From: Salipiger mangrovisoli
GTDB taxonomy: Bacteria > Pseudomonadota > Alphaproteobacteria > Rhodobacterales > Rhodobacteraceae
NCBI RefSeq assembly: GCF_015223355.1
Contig: NZ_JADFFK010000009.1
Location: forward strand, 124,001-188,000
Direction: 5' to 3'
DNA length: 64,000 nucleotides
Shown here: one piece after another, positions 8,207 to 17,927 of the stretch
Layout: each line of letters starts with the position of its first letter
Position numbering within the stretch: position 1 is the first letter of the stretch
The notes under the pieces: model-generated
Database searches by the model: none
The model's input: the letters and a program-made list of their open reading frames with translations, nothing else
Told to the model about the DNA's origin: nothing
Translations under genes and position numbers: made by a program

Positions 8207-9922
8207 ATGACCCAGAGCACCGCCCCCGGCCTGCGCCTTTCGATCGGCCAGCACGCCCGTCAGGGCATGAAGCCGCAGATGCAGGACTTCCACGGCGCAT
8301 TGCTGCCCGAAGGCACCCAGCTTGCGCTGAAGGGTGCGGTCGTAGCTCTTGCGGACGGCATCTCGACCAGCCCGCACGCGCGCGCCGCCGCCGAGATGGC
8401 CGTTGGCGCGCTGGTCACCGACTATTACGACACGCCCGAAAGCTGGACCGTGCAGACCGCCGCCGGGCGGGTCATCGCGGCGACCAACGCCTGGCTGCAT
8501 GGACAAAGCCGTGCCGTGGCGCCGGGCGATCCCGACCGGGGCTTCGTCTGCACCCTCTCGGCCATCGTGCTGAAGGGGCGCGAGGCGCATCTCTTCCACG
8601 TCGGCGACAGCCGGATCTCGCGGCTTGCCGGCGACAGCCTGGAGCCGCTGACCGAGGACCACGTGAGCGGCGGGATGCTCTCGCGCGCCATGGGGGTCGC
8701 TGCCGAGCTGCGGCTCGATCACCGGCGGATCACGCTGCACGCGGGCGACGTCTTCCTGCTGACCACCGACGGCGTGCATGCGCATGTGACCGGCCGCGAC
8801 CTGCACGCGGCGCTGGCGCGCAGCACCGACCTTGACGCGGTGGCCGAGCACCTCGTCGGCCTCGCCTTGCAGCGCGGCTCGCGGGACAACCTCACCGCGC
8901 AGGTGCTGCGGATCGACGCGCTGCCCACGCCCGGCAGCGCCGCGCTCGGCGACGAGGCCGCGGTGCTGCCCGTTCCCCCCCTGCCGAAGCCCGGTCAGGA
9001 GATCGACGGTTTCCGCATCCTGCGCCCGCTGCACCATTCCGCGCGCAGCCACGTCTTCCTTGCCGCCACCCCGAGCGGCAGCAAAGTGGCCCTGAAGATT
9101 CCCGCCTCCGAAATCGTCGAGGATCCCGAGGCCCGCCGCCGCTTCCTGCTCGAAGACTGGGTCGCGCGGCGCATCGACAGCCCACATGTGCTGCGCGCCG
9201 CTCCCCTGCCCGGCCCGCGCAGCGCGCTCTACGGGGTCACGGAATATGTCGAAGCGATCACCCTGCGGCAATGGATGACCGATCACCCCAAGCCCTCGCT
9301 GGACGAGGTGCGCGGCATCGTCACGCAGGTCGCCGATGGCCTGCGCGCGATCCACCGACGCGAGATGATCCATCAGGACATCCGCCCCGAGAACCTGCTG
9401 ATCGACGCGGGTGGCACGGTGCGGATTCTCGACTTCGGCTCGGTCGCCGTGGCCGGGGTCGAGGAGGCGACGCCGGGCCTCATGGGCGCGATGCCCGGCA
9501 CCTACCAGTACACCGCGCCCGAATATCTTTCGGGCGACGTGGTGAGCTGGCGGTCGGACATGTTCGCGCTGGCGGTCATCGCCTACGAGATGCTGACCGG
9601 GCTGCTGCCCTATGGCACGCAGGTGGCGCGCATCGCCTCGCGCCGTGACCAGATGCGGCTCGCCTACCGCTCGGCCTGCGACGACAAGAGCGCGGTGCCG
9701 CTGTGGATGGACGAGGCCCTGCAGCGGGCCCTGCATCCCGACCCCGTCCGCCGCCCCGACGCGCTGTCCGAATTCCTCGCCAGCCTGCGCCGCCCCTCGC
9801 CGGGCTGGCAGGCGGCGCACCGCCGCCCGCTCGCGGCGCGCAATCCCGTCCGCTTCTGGCAGGCCGTCTCTGCCTTGCTCGCGGCGCTCTGTCTCTTCCT
9901 CGCCGCACAGTTGGGCGGCTGA
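8207..9922 (+). CDS. Fused PP2C-type phosphatase and Ser/Thr protein kinase, C-terminally membrane-anchored
   Basis: A 571-residue signalling protein. Residues ~10-240 form a PP2C phosphatase domain with the metal/phosphate motifs ADGIS, HVGDSR, LTEDH, TTDGVH and GSRDN. Residues ~265-535 form a Hanks-type kinase: VALKIP (ATP lysine), IHQDIRPEN (catalytic loop with HQD instead of HRD), LDFGS (Mg2+ site), PGTYQYTAPE and WRSDMFALAVIAYEML. The final ~20 residues (FWQAVSALLAALCLFLAAQL) are one membrane helix, so both domains should face the cytosol. From memory, such bifunctional proteins lie beside nitrate/nitrite genes in Pseudomonas and other Proteobacteria; their targets are not established. 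Start is uncertain: 8189 is an in-frame alternative and neither has a good ribosome-binding site. 23 bases separate it from cynS. Confidence 0.88.
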   Translation: MTQSTAPGLRLSIGQHARQGMKPQMQDFHGALLPEGTQLALKGAVVALADGISTSPHARAAAEMAVGALVTDYYDTPESWTVQTAAGRVIAATNAWLHGQSRAVAPGDPDRGFVCTLSAIVLKGREAHLFHVGDSRISRLAGDSLEPLTEDHVSGGMLSRAMGVAAELRLDHRRITLHAGDVFLLTTDGVHAHVTGRDLHAALARSTDLDAVAEHLVGLALQRGSRDNLTAQVLRIDALPTPGSAALGDEAAVLPVPPLPKPGQEIDGFRILRPLHHSARSHVFLAATPSGSKVALKIPASEIVEDPEARRRFLLEDWVARRIDSPHVLRAAPLPGPRSALYGVTEYVEAITLRQWMTDHPKPSLDEVRGIVTQVADGLRAIHRREMIHQDIRPENLLIDAGGTVRILDFGSVAVAGVEEATPGLMGAMPGTYQYTAPEYLSGDVVSWRSDMFALAVIAYEMLTGLLPYGTQVARIASRRDQMRLAYRSACDDKSAVPLWMDEALQRALHPDPVRRPDALSEFLASLRRPSPGWQAAHRRPLAARNPVRFWQAVSALLAALCLFLAAQLGG

Positions 9923-9945
9923 CCTACCCCGAAAGGAGAACTGCC

Positions 9946-10413
9946 ATGAAAGACGCACTCATCCCGCAGGAGCTGACCAAGGACGACGTCGCCGCGCTGA
10001 TCCTTGCCGCGAAGAAGCGCGCCGGTCTCAGCTGGGAGGGCATCGCCTCGGCCATCGGCATGTCGCCGGTCTGGACCCATTCGGCCTGCGTGGGCATGAA
10101 CGCCATGCCGCCCGAGAAGGCCGCCGCGCTGGTCGCCCTGCTCGAGCTGCCCGAGGAAGCCGCCGAGGTGCTCTCGGAAAGCCCGACGAAGGTCTGGAGC
10201 CAGACCGTACCCACCGATCCCTGCATCTACCGGCTCTACGAGATCGTCGGCGTCTACGGGCCAACCATCAAGGCGCTGATCCACGAGGAATTCGGCGACG
10301 GCATCATGTCGGCGATCGACTTCGACATGGCGGTGACCCGTGTACCGCACGAAAAGGGAGACCGGGTGAAGATCGAGATGTCGGGCAAGTACCTCGGCTA
10401 CAACGCCTGGTAG
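9946..10413 (+). CDS. cynS: Cyanate hydratase (cyanase)
   Basis: Converts cyanate plus bicarbonate to ammonia plus CO2; a cytosolic decamer. The 155-residue length matches the family. An N-terminal helical domain precedes the conserved C-terminal catalytic part: the Arg and Glu of YRLYEIVGVYG and the Ser of IMSAIDF correspond to the E. coli catalytic triad Arg96, Glu99 and Ser122. A good ribosome-binding site GAAAGGAGAA precedes the ATG at 9946. It ends the nitrogen cluster, so ammonium from both nitrite and cyanate is supplied by neighbouring genes. No carbonic anhydrase or CynR is nearby. Confidence 0.96.
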   Translation: MKDALIPQELTKDDVAALILAAKKRAGLSWEGIASAIGMSPVWTHSACVGMNAMPPEKAAALVALLELPEEAAEVLSESPTKVWSQTVPTDPCIYRLYEIVGVYGPTIKALIHEEFGDGIMSAIDFDMAVTRVPHEKGDRVKIEMSGKYLGYNAW

Positions 10414-10447
10414 GCACGCGCCGGGCTCGGCTGACGCCCAGATGTAG

Positions 10448-10474
10448 AAAGGGGGGCCGAAGCCCCCCTTTTTT
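10448..10474. terminator. Bidirectional terminator between cynS and nqrF
   Basis: GGGGGGC-CGAA-GCCCCCC with TTTTTT on the right and AAA on the left. It fits as terminator for the plus-strand nitrogen genes and, less strongly, for the converging nqr operon. Confidence 0.85.
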
Positions 10475-10491
10475 CGTGTCCGTCGTCCGGA

Positions 10492-11715
10492 TCAGCCGCC
10501 GAAGTCGTCGAGCATGATGTCCTCGCGGTCCACGCCCAGATCCAGCAGCATGTTGATCACCGACTGGTTCATGATGGGCGGGCCGCACATGTAGAACTCG
10601 CAGTCCTCGGGCGCCGGGTGGTTCTTCAGGTACTCGTTGTAGAGCACGTTGTGAATGAAGCCGGTGTAGCCCTTCCACTCGTCCTCGGGCAGCGCGTCCG
10701 ACAGGGCGACGTGCCATTCGAAGTTGTCGAATTCCTTCGCCAGCTGGTCGAAATCCTCGACGAAGAACATCTCGCGCTTCGAGCGGGCACCGTACCAGAA
10801 GGAGATCTTCCGGTCGCGGTTCTCGAGCCGCTTGAGCTGGTCGAAGATGTGCGAGCGCATCGGCGCCATGCCCGCGCCGCCGCCGATGAACACCATTTCC
10901 TTCTTGGTCTCGCGGGCGAAGAACTCGCCGAACGGACCCGAGATGGTGACCTTGTCGCCGGGCTTGAGGTTGAAGATGTAGGACGACATCTGCCCGGCGG
11001 GGATGCCGGTCGAGCCCGGCGGCGGCGAGGCCACGCGGACGTTGAGCATGATGATGCCCTTTTCCTCGGGGTAGTTCGCCATGGAGTAGGCGCGCTCGAT
11101 CGGCTCGGTGACCGTCGACTCGTACTGCCACAGGTTGAACTTGTCCCAGTCGCCGCGATACTCCTCGGCGACGTCGAACTCCTTGTACGACAGCTTGTGC
11201 GCGGGCGCCTCGATCTGGATGTAGCCCCCGGCGCGGAAGTTGACGTTCTCGCCCTCGGGCAGCTTGAGGACCAGCGCCTTGATGAAGGTCGCGACGTTCT
11301 CGTTGGAAATGACCTCGCATTCCCACTTCTTGACGCCGAAGACCTCTTCGGGGACTTCGATCTCCATGTCCTGCTTGACCGCGACCTGACAGGACAGGCG
11401 GTCACCGCAGGCGGCCTCGCGCTTGGTGATGTGGCTTTCTTCGGTGGGCAGGATCGACCCGCCGCCCGAATGCACCCGCACCCGGCACTGCGCACAGGTG
11501 CCACCGCCGCCGCAGGCGGAGGGGACGAAGAGCTTCTGTCCGGCGAGGGTCTGCAGGAGCTTGCCGCCCGCGGGGACCGAGATGGTCTTCTCGCCGTTGA
11601 TGGTGATGTTGACGTTGCCCGTCGACACCAGACGTGCGCGCGCCATCAGGATGATGGTCACCAGCGCGATCACGATCAGGGTGAAGAGGATGACGCCGAG
11701 GCTGAAAGTTTCCAT
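10492..11715 (-). CDS. nqrF: Na+-translocating NADH:quinone reductase subunit F
   Basis: NADH-oxidising entry subunit of Na+-NQR. The 407 residues start with one membrane helix ([21 protein letters not shown]), then a ferredoxin-like [2Fe-2S] domain with ligands in [12 protein letters not shown] and the fourth cysteine in DRLSCQV, then an FAD-binding module (RAYSMANYP) and a NADH-binding module ([18 protein letters not shown]). Length and order match the known family. It is the last gene of nqrABCDEF, 20 bases after nqrE. Confidence 0.97.
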   Translation of the reverse strand: METFSLGVILFTLIVIALVTIILMARARLVSTGNVNITINGEKTISVPAGGKLLQTLAGQKLFVPSACGGGGTCAQCRVRVHSGGGSILPTEESHITKREAACGDRLSCQVAVKQDMEIEVPEEVFGVKKWECEVISNENVATFIKALVLKLPEGENVNFRAGGYIQIEAPAHKLSYKEFDVAEEYRGDWDKFNLWQYESTVTEPIERAYSMANYPEEKGIIMLNVRVASPPPGSTGIPAGQMSSYIFNLKPGDKVTISGPFGEFFARETKKEMVFIGGGAGMAPMRSHIFDQLKRLENRDRKISFWYGARSKREMFFVEDFDQLAKEFDNFEWHVALSDALPEDEWKGYTGFIHNVLYNEYLKNHPAPEDCEFYMCGPPIMNQSVINMLLDLGVDREDIMLDDFGG

Positions 11716-11735
11716 GAGTTCCTAGTCCTCCTGCC

Positions 11736-12344
11736 TCAGAGTTTCACGCCGCTGAAGGACATGAAGGCCATGGCCATCAGACCCGCGGTGATGAAGGTGA
11801 TGCCGAGCCCCTGAAGCCCGGCCGGAATGTCCGAGTACTTCAGCTTCTCGCGCACACCGGCCATCGCGGTGATCGCCAGCGCCCAGCCGAAGCCGGACGA
11901 CACGCCGTAGGTGAGGCTTTCGGCAAAGTCGTAGTTCCGTTCCACCATGAACAGCGAGCCCCCGAGGATGGCGCAGTTCACCGTGATCAGCGGCAGGTAG
12001 ACGCCGAGCGCGTTGTAGAGCGGCGGGAAGTATTTATCGAGCACCATCTCGAGGATCTGCACCAGCGCGGCGATCACCCCGATGTAGGAGATCAGGCCGA
12101 GGAAGGTCAGGTCGATGTCCGGAAAGCCCGCCCAAGCCAGCGCGCCGGGCGCCAGCAGGTAGGTCAGGATCAGGTTGTTGGCGGGCACGGTGATCGCCTG
12201 CACGATCATCACCGACACGCCGAGACCCATGGCTGTCGAGATCTTCTTCGACACGGCGATGAAGGTACACATCCCCAGGAAGAAGGACAGGGCGAGGTTC
12301 TCGACGAAGACCGCCTTGACCGCGAGAGAGATGAGACCTTCCAT
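11736..12344 (-). CDS. nqrE: Na+-NQR subunit E
   Basis: Integral membrane subunit of 202 residues with about six transmembrane helices, homologous to RnfA; part of the sodium pathway. The conserved [15 protein letters not shown] segment near the N-terminus contains the membrane cysteine that is thought to help ligate the intramembrane [2Fe-2S] centre. Its ATG overlaps the nqrD stop (TGATG), indicating coupled translation. Confidence 0.97.
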   Translation of the reverse strand: MEGLISLAVKAVFVENLALSFFLGMCTFIAVSKKISTAMGLGVSVMIVQAITVPANNLILTYLLAPGALAWAGFPDIDLTFLGLISYIGVIAALVQILEMVLDKYFPPLYNALGVYLPLITVNCAILGGSLFMVERNYDFAESLTYGVSSGFGWALAITAMAGVREKLKYSDIPAGLQGLGITFITAGLMAMAFMSFSGVKL

Positions 12345-13000
12345 CAGTGCGCCTCCACGCTCTGGATCTTGTATTCACGCTCTTCGACCTGACCCGGCTT
12401 CCAGGTGCGGATCGCCCAGATCAGCAGGCCGATGACGAAGAAGGCCGAGGGCGGCAGCAGCAGCAGGCCGTTCGGCACGTACCAGCCGCCGTTGTTCACG
12501 GTCGGCAGGATGGTGATGCCGAACAGCGAGCCCGAGCCGAAGAGCTCGCGGATCACGCCGACGACCATCAGGATCAGCCCGTAGCCCGCGCCGTTGCCGA
12601 TTCCGTCGACGAAGCTCGCCACCGGCGGGTTGCTCATGGCGAAGGCTTCGGCGCGGCCCATCACGATGCAGTTGGTGATGATCAGGCCGACGAAGACCGA
12701 CAGGGTCTTCGAGATCTCATAGGCGTAGGCCTTGAGCATCTGGTCCACCACGATCACCAGCGACGCGATGATGACCATCTGCACGATGATCCGGATCGAG
12801 CTGGGGATCTGGTTGCGCAGCATCGAGATGAACATCGACGAGAAGGCGGTCACCAGCGTCACGGCAATGGCCATCACCAGCGCGACCTTCAGCGAGGAGG
12901 TCACCGCCAGCGCCGAACAGATGCCCAGCACCTGCAGGGTGATCGGGTTGTTGTCGATCAAGGGATCGACGAGCTGCGATTTGCGGGTCTGCTGGGCCAT
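12344..13000 (-). CDS. nqrD: Na+-NQR subunit D
   Basis: Integral membrane subunit of 218 residues, about six helices, paralogous to NqrE and homologous to RnfE. The conserved [19 protein letters not shown] block carries the cysteine that, with NqrE, ligates the intramembrane iron-sulfur centre in the published complex structure. Start and stop overlap neighbours as TGATG on both sides, typical of a tightly coupled operon. Confidence 0.97.
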   Translation of the reverse strand: MAQQTRKSQLVDPLIDNNPITLQVLGICSALAVTSSLKVALVMAIAVTLVTAFSSMFISMLRNQIPSSIRIIVQMVIIASLVIVVDQMLKAYAYEISKTLSVFVGLIITNCIVMGRAEAFAMSNPPVASFVDGIGNGAGYGLILMVVGVIRELFGSGSLFGITILPTVNNGGWYVPNGLLLLPPSAFFVIGLLIWAIRTWKPGQVEEREYKIQSVEAH

Positions 13001-13809
13001 CAGATCTCTCCTGCCTTAAGCCGCTCGAGGAACGGGCCGTAGCCCTGTTCACCCATCCAGAAGCGGACAAGGTTGTCGACACCGCGCGAGGTCAGGGTCG
13101 CCCCTGCCAGCGCGTCGATATAGTAGTCCTGGCCGGCGGCCGGTGCCTGCTTGGCCACGGTGATCTGCAGCGTGCCGTCTTCGTCACGCAGCTTCTTGCC
13201 GTTCCAGAGCGCCTTCCAGCGCGGGTTGTCGACCTCGGCACCAAGGCCGGGGGTCTCGCCCTGCTGGTAGAACTGCAGGCCATAGATGTCGTTGCCGTTC
13301 TCTTCCAGCGCGATGAAGCCGTAGAGCGTCGACCACAAACCGTAACCCTCGATCGGCAGCACCACCTTGTCGATCTCGCCCGCGTCGTCGCGCAGGATAT
13401 AGACCATCTGGAAGATCTGCTGCTTGCCGCCGAGACCCGCGGGGTCCTCGTCGAGCGCCCGCACGATCGCCGGATCGTTGGAGGTGGCGAGTTCCTCGAA
13501 GGTCGCGATGTCGTACTGGTCGGTGAACGCGCCGGTTGCCAGCTCGAGCACATGCGGCTCGAAGTTGCTGAACGCCTCGGCGATGTCCATTCCCGGCTCG
13601 TAGACGCCGGCGACTTCCAGAACGTTGCGCTGCTTGTCGCGCAGGCGGTTCATGTCCTGAACCGGGCGCAGCGACACGGCCGCCGCCGACACCACCATCG
13701 AGGCGACGAGGCAGAGCACCACCGCCACGGTCACCGTCTTGACGGTGGAATCCGGCGGCATGTCGAGGAAGCGGCGGATGAAGCCCTTGCTTGCGTTGGT
13801 GTCAGACAT
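13000..13809 (-). CDS. nqrC: Na+-NQR subunit C (covalent FMN)
   Basis: 269-residue subunit with one N-terminal membrane helix (residues ~23-45) and a periplasmic FMN-binding domain. The flavinylation motif near the C-terminus reads [10 protein letters not shown]; the threonine of GAT-x-T is the expected covalent FMN site attached by ApbE. The usual SGAT serine is alanine here. Overlaps nqrB by eight bases at its 5' end. Confidence 0.96.
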   Translation of the reverse strand: MSDTNASKGFIRRFLDMPPDSTVKTVTVAVVLCLVASMVVSAAAVSLRPVQDMNRLRDKQRNVLEVAGVYEPGMDIAEAFSNFEPHVLELATGAFTDQYDIATFEELATSNDPAIVRALDEDPAGLGGKQQIFQMVYILRDDAGEIDKVVLPIEGYGLWSTLYGFIALEENGNDIYGLQFYQQGETPGLGAEVDNPRWKALWNGKKLRDEDGTLQITVAKQAPAAGQDYYIDALAGATLTSRGVDNLVRFWMGEQGYGPFLERLKAGEI

Positions 13810-15001
13810 TGCGCTTGGCCCTCCGCTTGATGTTGGCCTGGACGACGAAGTAGTCGATCAGCGGCGCGAAGACGTTGCCGAACAGGATCGCCAGCATCAT
13901 GCCTTCCGGGAAGGCCGGGTTGATCACACGGATCATCACAACCATGAAACCGATCAGCGCGCCGTAAATGTAGCGGCCAACGTTGGTGTGGCTGGCCGAG
14001 ACCGGCTCGGTCACCATGAACACCAGGCCGAAGGCGTAGCCGCCGATCACCAGGTGCCAGTACCACGGCATGGCGAACATCGGGTTGGTGTCCGAGCCGA
14101 TGATGTTCAGCAGCGACGAGAAGCCGATCATCCCCGCAAGGCAACCGACGATCAGGCGCCAGTTGGCGATCTTCGTGAGCAGCAGGAAGGCAAGGCCCAG
14201 AAGGCAGGCAATGGTCGAGGTTTCGCCGAAGGAGCCCTGGATGGTGCCGACGAAGGCGTCCATCCAGCTGATGCCGTGCTGCGGCAGCGCGGCAACGCCG
14301 TCACTGGCGCCGATGGCCAGCGCGGTCGCGCCCGAGAACCCGTCGACCGGGGTCCAGACGCTGTCACCGGACATCTGCGCCGGATAGGCGAAATACAGGA
14401 AGGCACGACCGACCAGCGCCGGGTTGAGGAAGTTCTTGCCGGTGCCGCCAAACACTTCCTTGCCGATCACCACGCCGAAGATGATGCCAAGCGCAACCTG
14501 CCAGAGCGGCGCGGTGGCGGGCATGATCAGCGTGTAGAGCATCGAGGTCACGAGGAAGCCTTCGTTGACCTCGTGGCGACGGATCACCGCGAAGATCACC
14601 TCGAAGATGCCACCCGCGACCAGCGTCACGATGTAGATCGGCAGGAAATACAGCAGACCGTGCAGGATGTTGGCCAGCGGGTTGGCGGCGTTGAAGCCGA
14701 TCCCGAGCCCCTCGATGATCGCCGCGCGCCAGCCCGAGGCACCGTATTCGGCGATCGCAAGGTTGGTCTGCAGGCCGGTGTTGTACATGCCGAAGAGGAT
14801 GCAGGGGATCGTCGCCAGCACCACGTAGGTCATGATCCGCTTCATGTCGATGTACGAGCGGGCATGCGGCGCGACGGTGGTCACCGTCTTCGGCGTGTAG
14901 ATGAAGCTTTCCACCATCTCGTACATGGGGAAGTATTTCTCGAACCTGCCGCCCTTCAGGAATTGGGGCTCGATCCGATCGAAGAAACTGCGCAGACCCA
15001 A
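13802..15001 (-). CDS. nqrB: Na+-NQR subunit B (covalent FMN, riboflavin, quinone site)
   Basis: Largest membrane subunit, 399 residues with about ten helices. DGFSGATALA contains the ApbE flavinylation threonine. I place the start at a TTG codon (15001, MGLRSFFDRIEPQF) because it aligns with the family N-terminus (MGLKKF in Vibrio) and is preceded by AAGGAGGGC at good spacing; the frame stays open upstream but that part overlaps nqrA. Only four bases separate it from the nqrA stop. Confidence 0.96.
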   Translation of the reverse strand: MGLRSFFDRIEPQFLKGGRFEKYFPMYEMVESFIYTPKTVTTVAPHARSYIDMKRIMTYVVLATIPCILFGMYNTGLQTNLAIAEYGASGWRAAIIEGLGIGFNAANPLANILHGLLYFLPIYIVTLVAGGIFEVIFAVIRRHEVNEGFLVTSMLYTLIMPATAPLWQVALGIIFGVVIGKEVFGGTGKNFLNPALVGRAFLYFAYPAQMSGDSVWTPVDGFSGATALAIGASDGVAALPQHGISWMDAFVGTIQGSFGETSTIACLLGLAFLLLTKIANWRLIVGCLAGMIGFSSLLNIIGSDTNPMFAMPWYWHLVIGGYAFGLVFMVTEPVSASHTNVGRYIYGALIGFMVVMIRVINPAFPEGMMLAILFGNVFAPLIDYFVVQANIKRRAKRNV

Positions 15002-15005
15002 GGTC

Positions 15006-16349
15006 TTAGCCCTCCTTTTCGATCTTGCTGAGGCTGTCGCGAAGGGCGATGCCGTATTCGTATTTCGCCGGGCAGGCAAAGCCCACGAGCCCGAGGTCTT
15101 CCTCGTCCAGCTCGAGTGCCCCCAGCGCCTGCGCCTGGTCGGTGTCCAGCACCAGCAGCGCGCGCAGCAGCTGCGTCGGCAGGAAGTCCTGCGGCATCAG
15201 CTCCTCGAAGGTGCCGAGCGGCACCATGGCGCGGCGGCCGCCGTTGAGGTTCGACGTGAACGCATAGAGCTTCTTGGTGAAGGCCGAGCCAAGCACCGGC
15301 TGCACCGCGAACTTCGAACCCATCGGGCGGATCCAGCCCATCGGGATCTGCTTGTGGTCTTCCTCGATCAGGGTGATCTGCCGAGCATAGCGGCCAAGGA
15401 AGGCGGTCTCGCCCGCGCCCATGCGGCCGCTGAGGATCGAACCCGAGATGACCCGGACAGGTTTGTCGGCGTTCAGATCCTCGGCGCAGAGCTCCTCCAT
15501 CGAGGCCCCTGCGAGCGTGCGCACCAGCCGCGGACGGCTGCACATCGGGCCGGACAGGGCGATGATGCGCTTGCCGTCCAGACGGCCGGTCTCGAGCAGT
15601 TTCCCGATTGCGATCACGTCATGGTAGCCGATGGTCCACACGGTCTTGGACGCCGAGGGCGGCTCGAGGAAATGCATGTGCGTGCCGGCAAGGCCGGCCG
15701 GGTGCGGCCCCGAGAAGCCTGCGGCGGTGATGCCGGGAAGGTTCGCGCCGGGCACCTCCTTGCCGATTTCCTGACACAGGTAGACGTTGCCCTCGGTCAG
15801 CAGCGGCAGCGCCTGCAGGCCGCGGGCAAAGGCCTCGGCGTCCTCGGCGATGATCGTCGCGGCGTCACCGCAGAGCGGCTCGCTGTCCATCGCGGTGACG
15901 TAGATCGCTGCGGGCCTGGACTCGGGCGCGGGCACCTTGGAGTAAGGACGGGTACGGAACGAGGTCCAGAGACCCGAGGCACAGAGCTTTGCGATCAGGC
16001 CTTCAGTGGTGGACGCATCGCCGACGGCAGAGAAGTCCACGGGCGTTGCGGCGCTCGGATCCACTTCGATCTCGATGCTGATCAGCACCCGGCGCGGACC
16101 GCGGTTGATCGCCTTGATTCGCCCGGAAACCGGTGCAGTGACCTGAACTTCAGGCGTATCCTTATGGGCCAGGATCGGCGCGCCGGCGGCGATCACATCG
16201 CCCTCCTGCACCGCGATTCTCGGTTTCAAACCGATGTAATCCTGCCCCAGAACCGCAACGGTCCGAACCGCTGCACCGTCTTCGATTCCGCCTACGGGTG
16301 TCCCCAGAACCGGGACATCGAGACCTTTTCTCAACGTATATTGCTGCAC
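15006..16349 (-). CDS. nqrA: Na+-NQR subunit A
   Basis: Peripheral cytosolic subunit of the sodium pump, 447 residues. The N-terminus RKGLDVPVLGTP matches the family signature KKGLDLPI-GTP; there are no membrane segments. The GTG at 16349 is chosen as start because family homology begins there and AGGAC lies about eight bases upstream. First gene of nqrABCDEF; its promoter must lie in the 164-base gap shared with apbE. Confidence 0.95.
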   Translation of the reverse strand: MQQYTLRKGLDVPVLGTPVGGIEDGAAVRTVAVLGQDYIGLKPRIAVQEGDVIAAGAPILAHKDTPEVQVTAPVSGRIKAINRGPRRVLISIEIEVDPSAATPVDFSAVGDASTTEGLIAKLCASGLWTSFRTRPYSKVPAPESRPAAIYVTAMDSEPLCGDAATIIAEDAEAFARGLQALPLLTEGNVYLCQEIGKEVPGANLPGITAAGFSGPHPAGLAGTHMHFLEPPSASKTVWTIGYHDVIAIGKLLETGRLDGKRIIALSGPMCSRPRLVRTLAGASMEELCAEDLNADKPVRVISGSILSGRMGAGETAFLGRYARQITLIEEDHKQIPMGWIRPMGSKFAVQPVLGSAFTKKLYAFTSNLNGGRRAMVPLGTFEELMPQDFLPTQLLRALLVLDTDQAQALGALELDEEDLGLVGFACPAKYEYGIALRDSLSKIEKEG

Positions 16350-16513
16350 GTCGCTTCGTCCTGTCCTTTTTCCGGCAGCCTTATGCGCCGCAACGCCGCA
16401 GTTTGGAAGAGTTTGACGAGAAAGTTTCGAATTTAATGTTGAATCACCCGGCAAAACCGCTCAGAAGCCCTTTGTCTCATCGTCGACCCTACAGCTTCCT
16501 GCGGAGATACCGG

Positions 16514-17542
16514 ATGAACCCTCTTACCTTTTCTCGCCGTAGCTTCCTCGTGATGCCTTTCGCTCTGGCCGCGTGCAAGAAAGGATGGTCCGTCCTCGAA
16601 CTCGCCGGGTTCACCATGGGCACGAGCTATTCGATCGCCGCGATCGACCACAGCAACAAGATCGACAAGGCCGAGCTCCAGCAGGCCGTGAACGCGAGCC
16701 TGGCACAGGTGAACGCGCAGATGTCGAACTGGGATGCCAGCTCGGAAATTTCGCGCTTCAACGCTGCCGGCGCTACCGATGGCTTCGCGGTGTCTCACGA
16801 GGTTGCGCATGTGATGAATGCAGCGCACGAGATCAACGCCGCGACGGACGGCCGTTTCGACGTCACCGTCGGCCCGCTGATCGATCTCTGGGGCTTCGGC
16901 TCGGGCAAGACCCGCAGCGACATGCCCAGCGACGCCGAAATCGCGCAGGCGCTGGCCTGCTGTGGCCAGGCCCAGTCGGTGGGTGTCAGCGACCGCGCGC
17001 TTCAGAAGATGCGCCCCGAGGCGGAAGTCTACCTTTCGGCCATCGGCAAGGGCTTCGGCATCGACCAGGTGGCCCGCACGCTCGCCAGCTTCGGCATCAC
17101 CGACTACATGGTCGAAGTCGGCGGCGATCTCTACACCGCGGGCAAGAACCCGGATGGTCAGGCATGGCGCATCGGCATCGAGACGCCCGAAGCCTTCGAC
17201 CGTGGTGTGCAGCAGGTCGTGGCCGTGTCGGACATGGGCATGGCAACCTCGGGCGACTACCGCAACTACTTCGACTTCGAAGGCAAGCGCTACTCGCACA
17301 TCATCGACGCCACCACCGGCCGCCCGGTCACCCATGACACCGCCTCGGTGACCGTGATGACCGAGAACGCCATGCTGGCCGACGCCTGGGCCACCGCGCT
17401 GCTGGTGCTCGGCCGCGAGCGTGGTCTCGAGCTTGCAAATCAGCGTGATATGGCCGCGCTTTTCATTGAGCGTAGCGGCAAAGCAGGCGACAAGGGCTTC
17501 AAGATCACCGCCAGCGACCGCTTCACCGCGCTCCAGGCCTGA
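16514..17542 (+). CDS. apbE: FAD:protein FMN transferase (flavinylates NqrB and NqrC)
   Basis: Periplasmic lipoprotein that transfers FMN from FAD to threonines of NqrB/NqrC. The 342 residues begin with a twin-arginine-like, lipobox-type signal (FSRRSFLVMPFALAAC, Cys at about residue 21), followed by the ApbE core: GFTMGTSYSI, DGRFDVTVGPLIDLWGFG, SAIGKGFGIDQVA, VEVGGDLY and the Mg2+/active-site region SHIIDATTGRPV plus TENAMLADAWATALLVLG. Start at 16514 follows GCGGAGAT. It is divergent from nqrA and 35 bases ahead of nqrM, so Nqr maturation genes form their own transcription unit. Confidence 0.96.
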   Translation: MNPLTFSRRSFLVMPFALAACKKGWSVLELAGFTMGTSYSIAAIDHSNKIDKAELQQAVNASLAQVNAQMSNWDASSEISRFNAAGATDGFAVSHEVAHVMNAAHEINAATDGRFDVTVGPLIDLWGFGSGKTRSDMPSDAEIAQALACCGQAQSVGVSDRALQKMRPEAEVYLSAIGKGFGIDQVARTLASFGITDYMVEVGGDLYTAGKNPDGQAWRIGIETPEAFDRGVQQVVAVSDMGMATSGDYRNYFDFEGKRYSHIIDATTGRPVTHDTASVTVMTENAMLADAWATALLVLGRERGLELANQRDMAALFIERSGKAGDKGFKITASDRFTALQA

Positions 17543-17577
17543 TCGCCAACCGCCGCAACCGCTGAACGGGGGACGCC

Positions 17578-17826
17578 ATGTCGACCTTCATCCTTGCCTT
17601 CGGACTGCTGATGATCGTGATGCTGGGCATGGCGCTCGGCGTCATTCTCAATGGCCGCACGATCAAGGGCAGCTGCGGCGGGCTCAATGCCATCGCCGGT
17701 GCAGACCGCTGCGTGGTCTGCAAGCAAGAGGTCGATCCCGACAGCCCGCTGCGCGACCGTCTGCACTGCCCCAAGGCGCGCAAGATGCTCGAGCAGATGG
17801 AGCGCGAGGAACGCGCGGCGACCTGA
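17578..17826 (+). CDS. nqrM: Na+-NQR maturation protein NqrM
   Basis: Small 82-residue protein with one N-terminal membrane helix (residues ~3-24) and a conserved cysteine set: GSCGGLNAI, CVVCKQE and a fourth Cys in LHCPKA. This is the NqrM (DUF539) pattern; NqrM is required to assemble Na+-NQR, probably by delivering iron for the membrane-embedded centre between NqrD and NqrE. Directly follows apbE, as in other nqr loci. Confidence 0.93.
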   Translation: MSTFILAFGLLMIVMLGMALGVILNGRTIKGSCGGLNAIAGADRCVVCKQEVDPDSPLRDRLHCPKARKMLEQMEREERAAT

Positions 17827-17849
17827 TCAGCGCAGCTTCTCCGAATGCG

Positions 17850-17875
17850 AAACGGCGGCCCTCGGGCCGCCGTTT
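17850..17875 (+). terminator. Hairpin terminator after nqrM
   Basis: AAACGGCGGCCC-TC-GGGCCGCCGTTT: a near-perfect 12-base stem with the U-run built into the right arm (GTTTGCGTTTG). It separates apbE-nqrM from the next genes. Confidence 0.7.
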
Positions 17876-17927
17876 GCGTTTGTGACCCTCGCCTCCCGCC
17901 CGGAAGCAAGGCGAGCCGGCCGTATCC

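Noticed and set aside
17850-17875. Hairpin considered as part of a small RNA
   Set aside because: Position right after nqrM and its U-run fit simple termination better.
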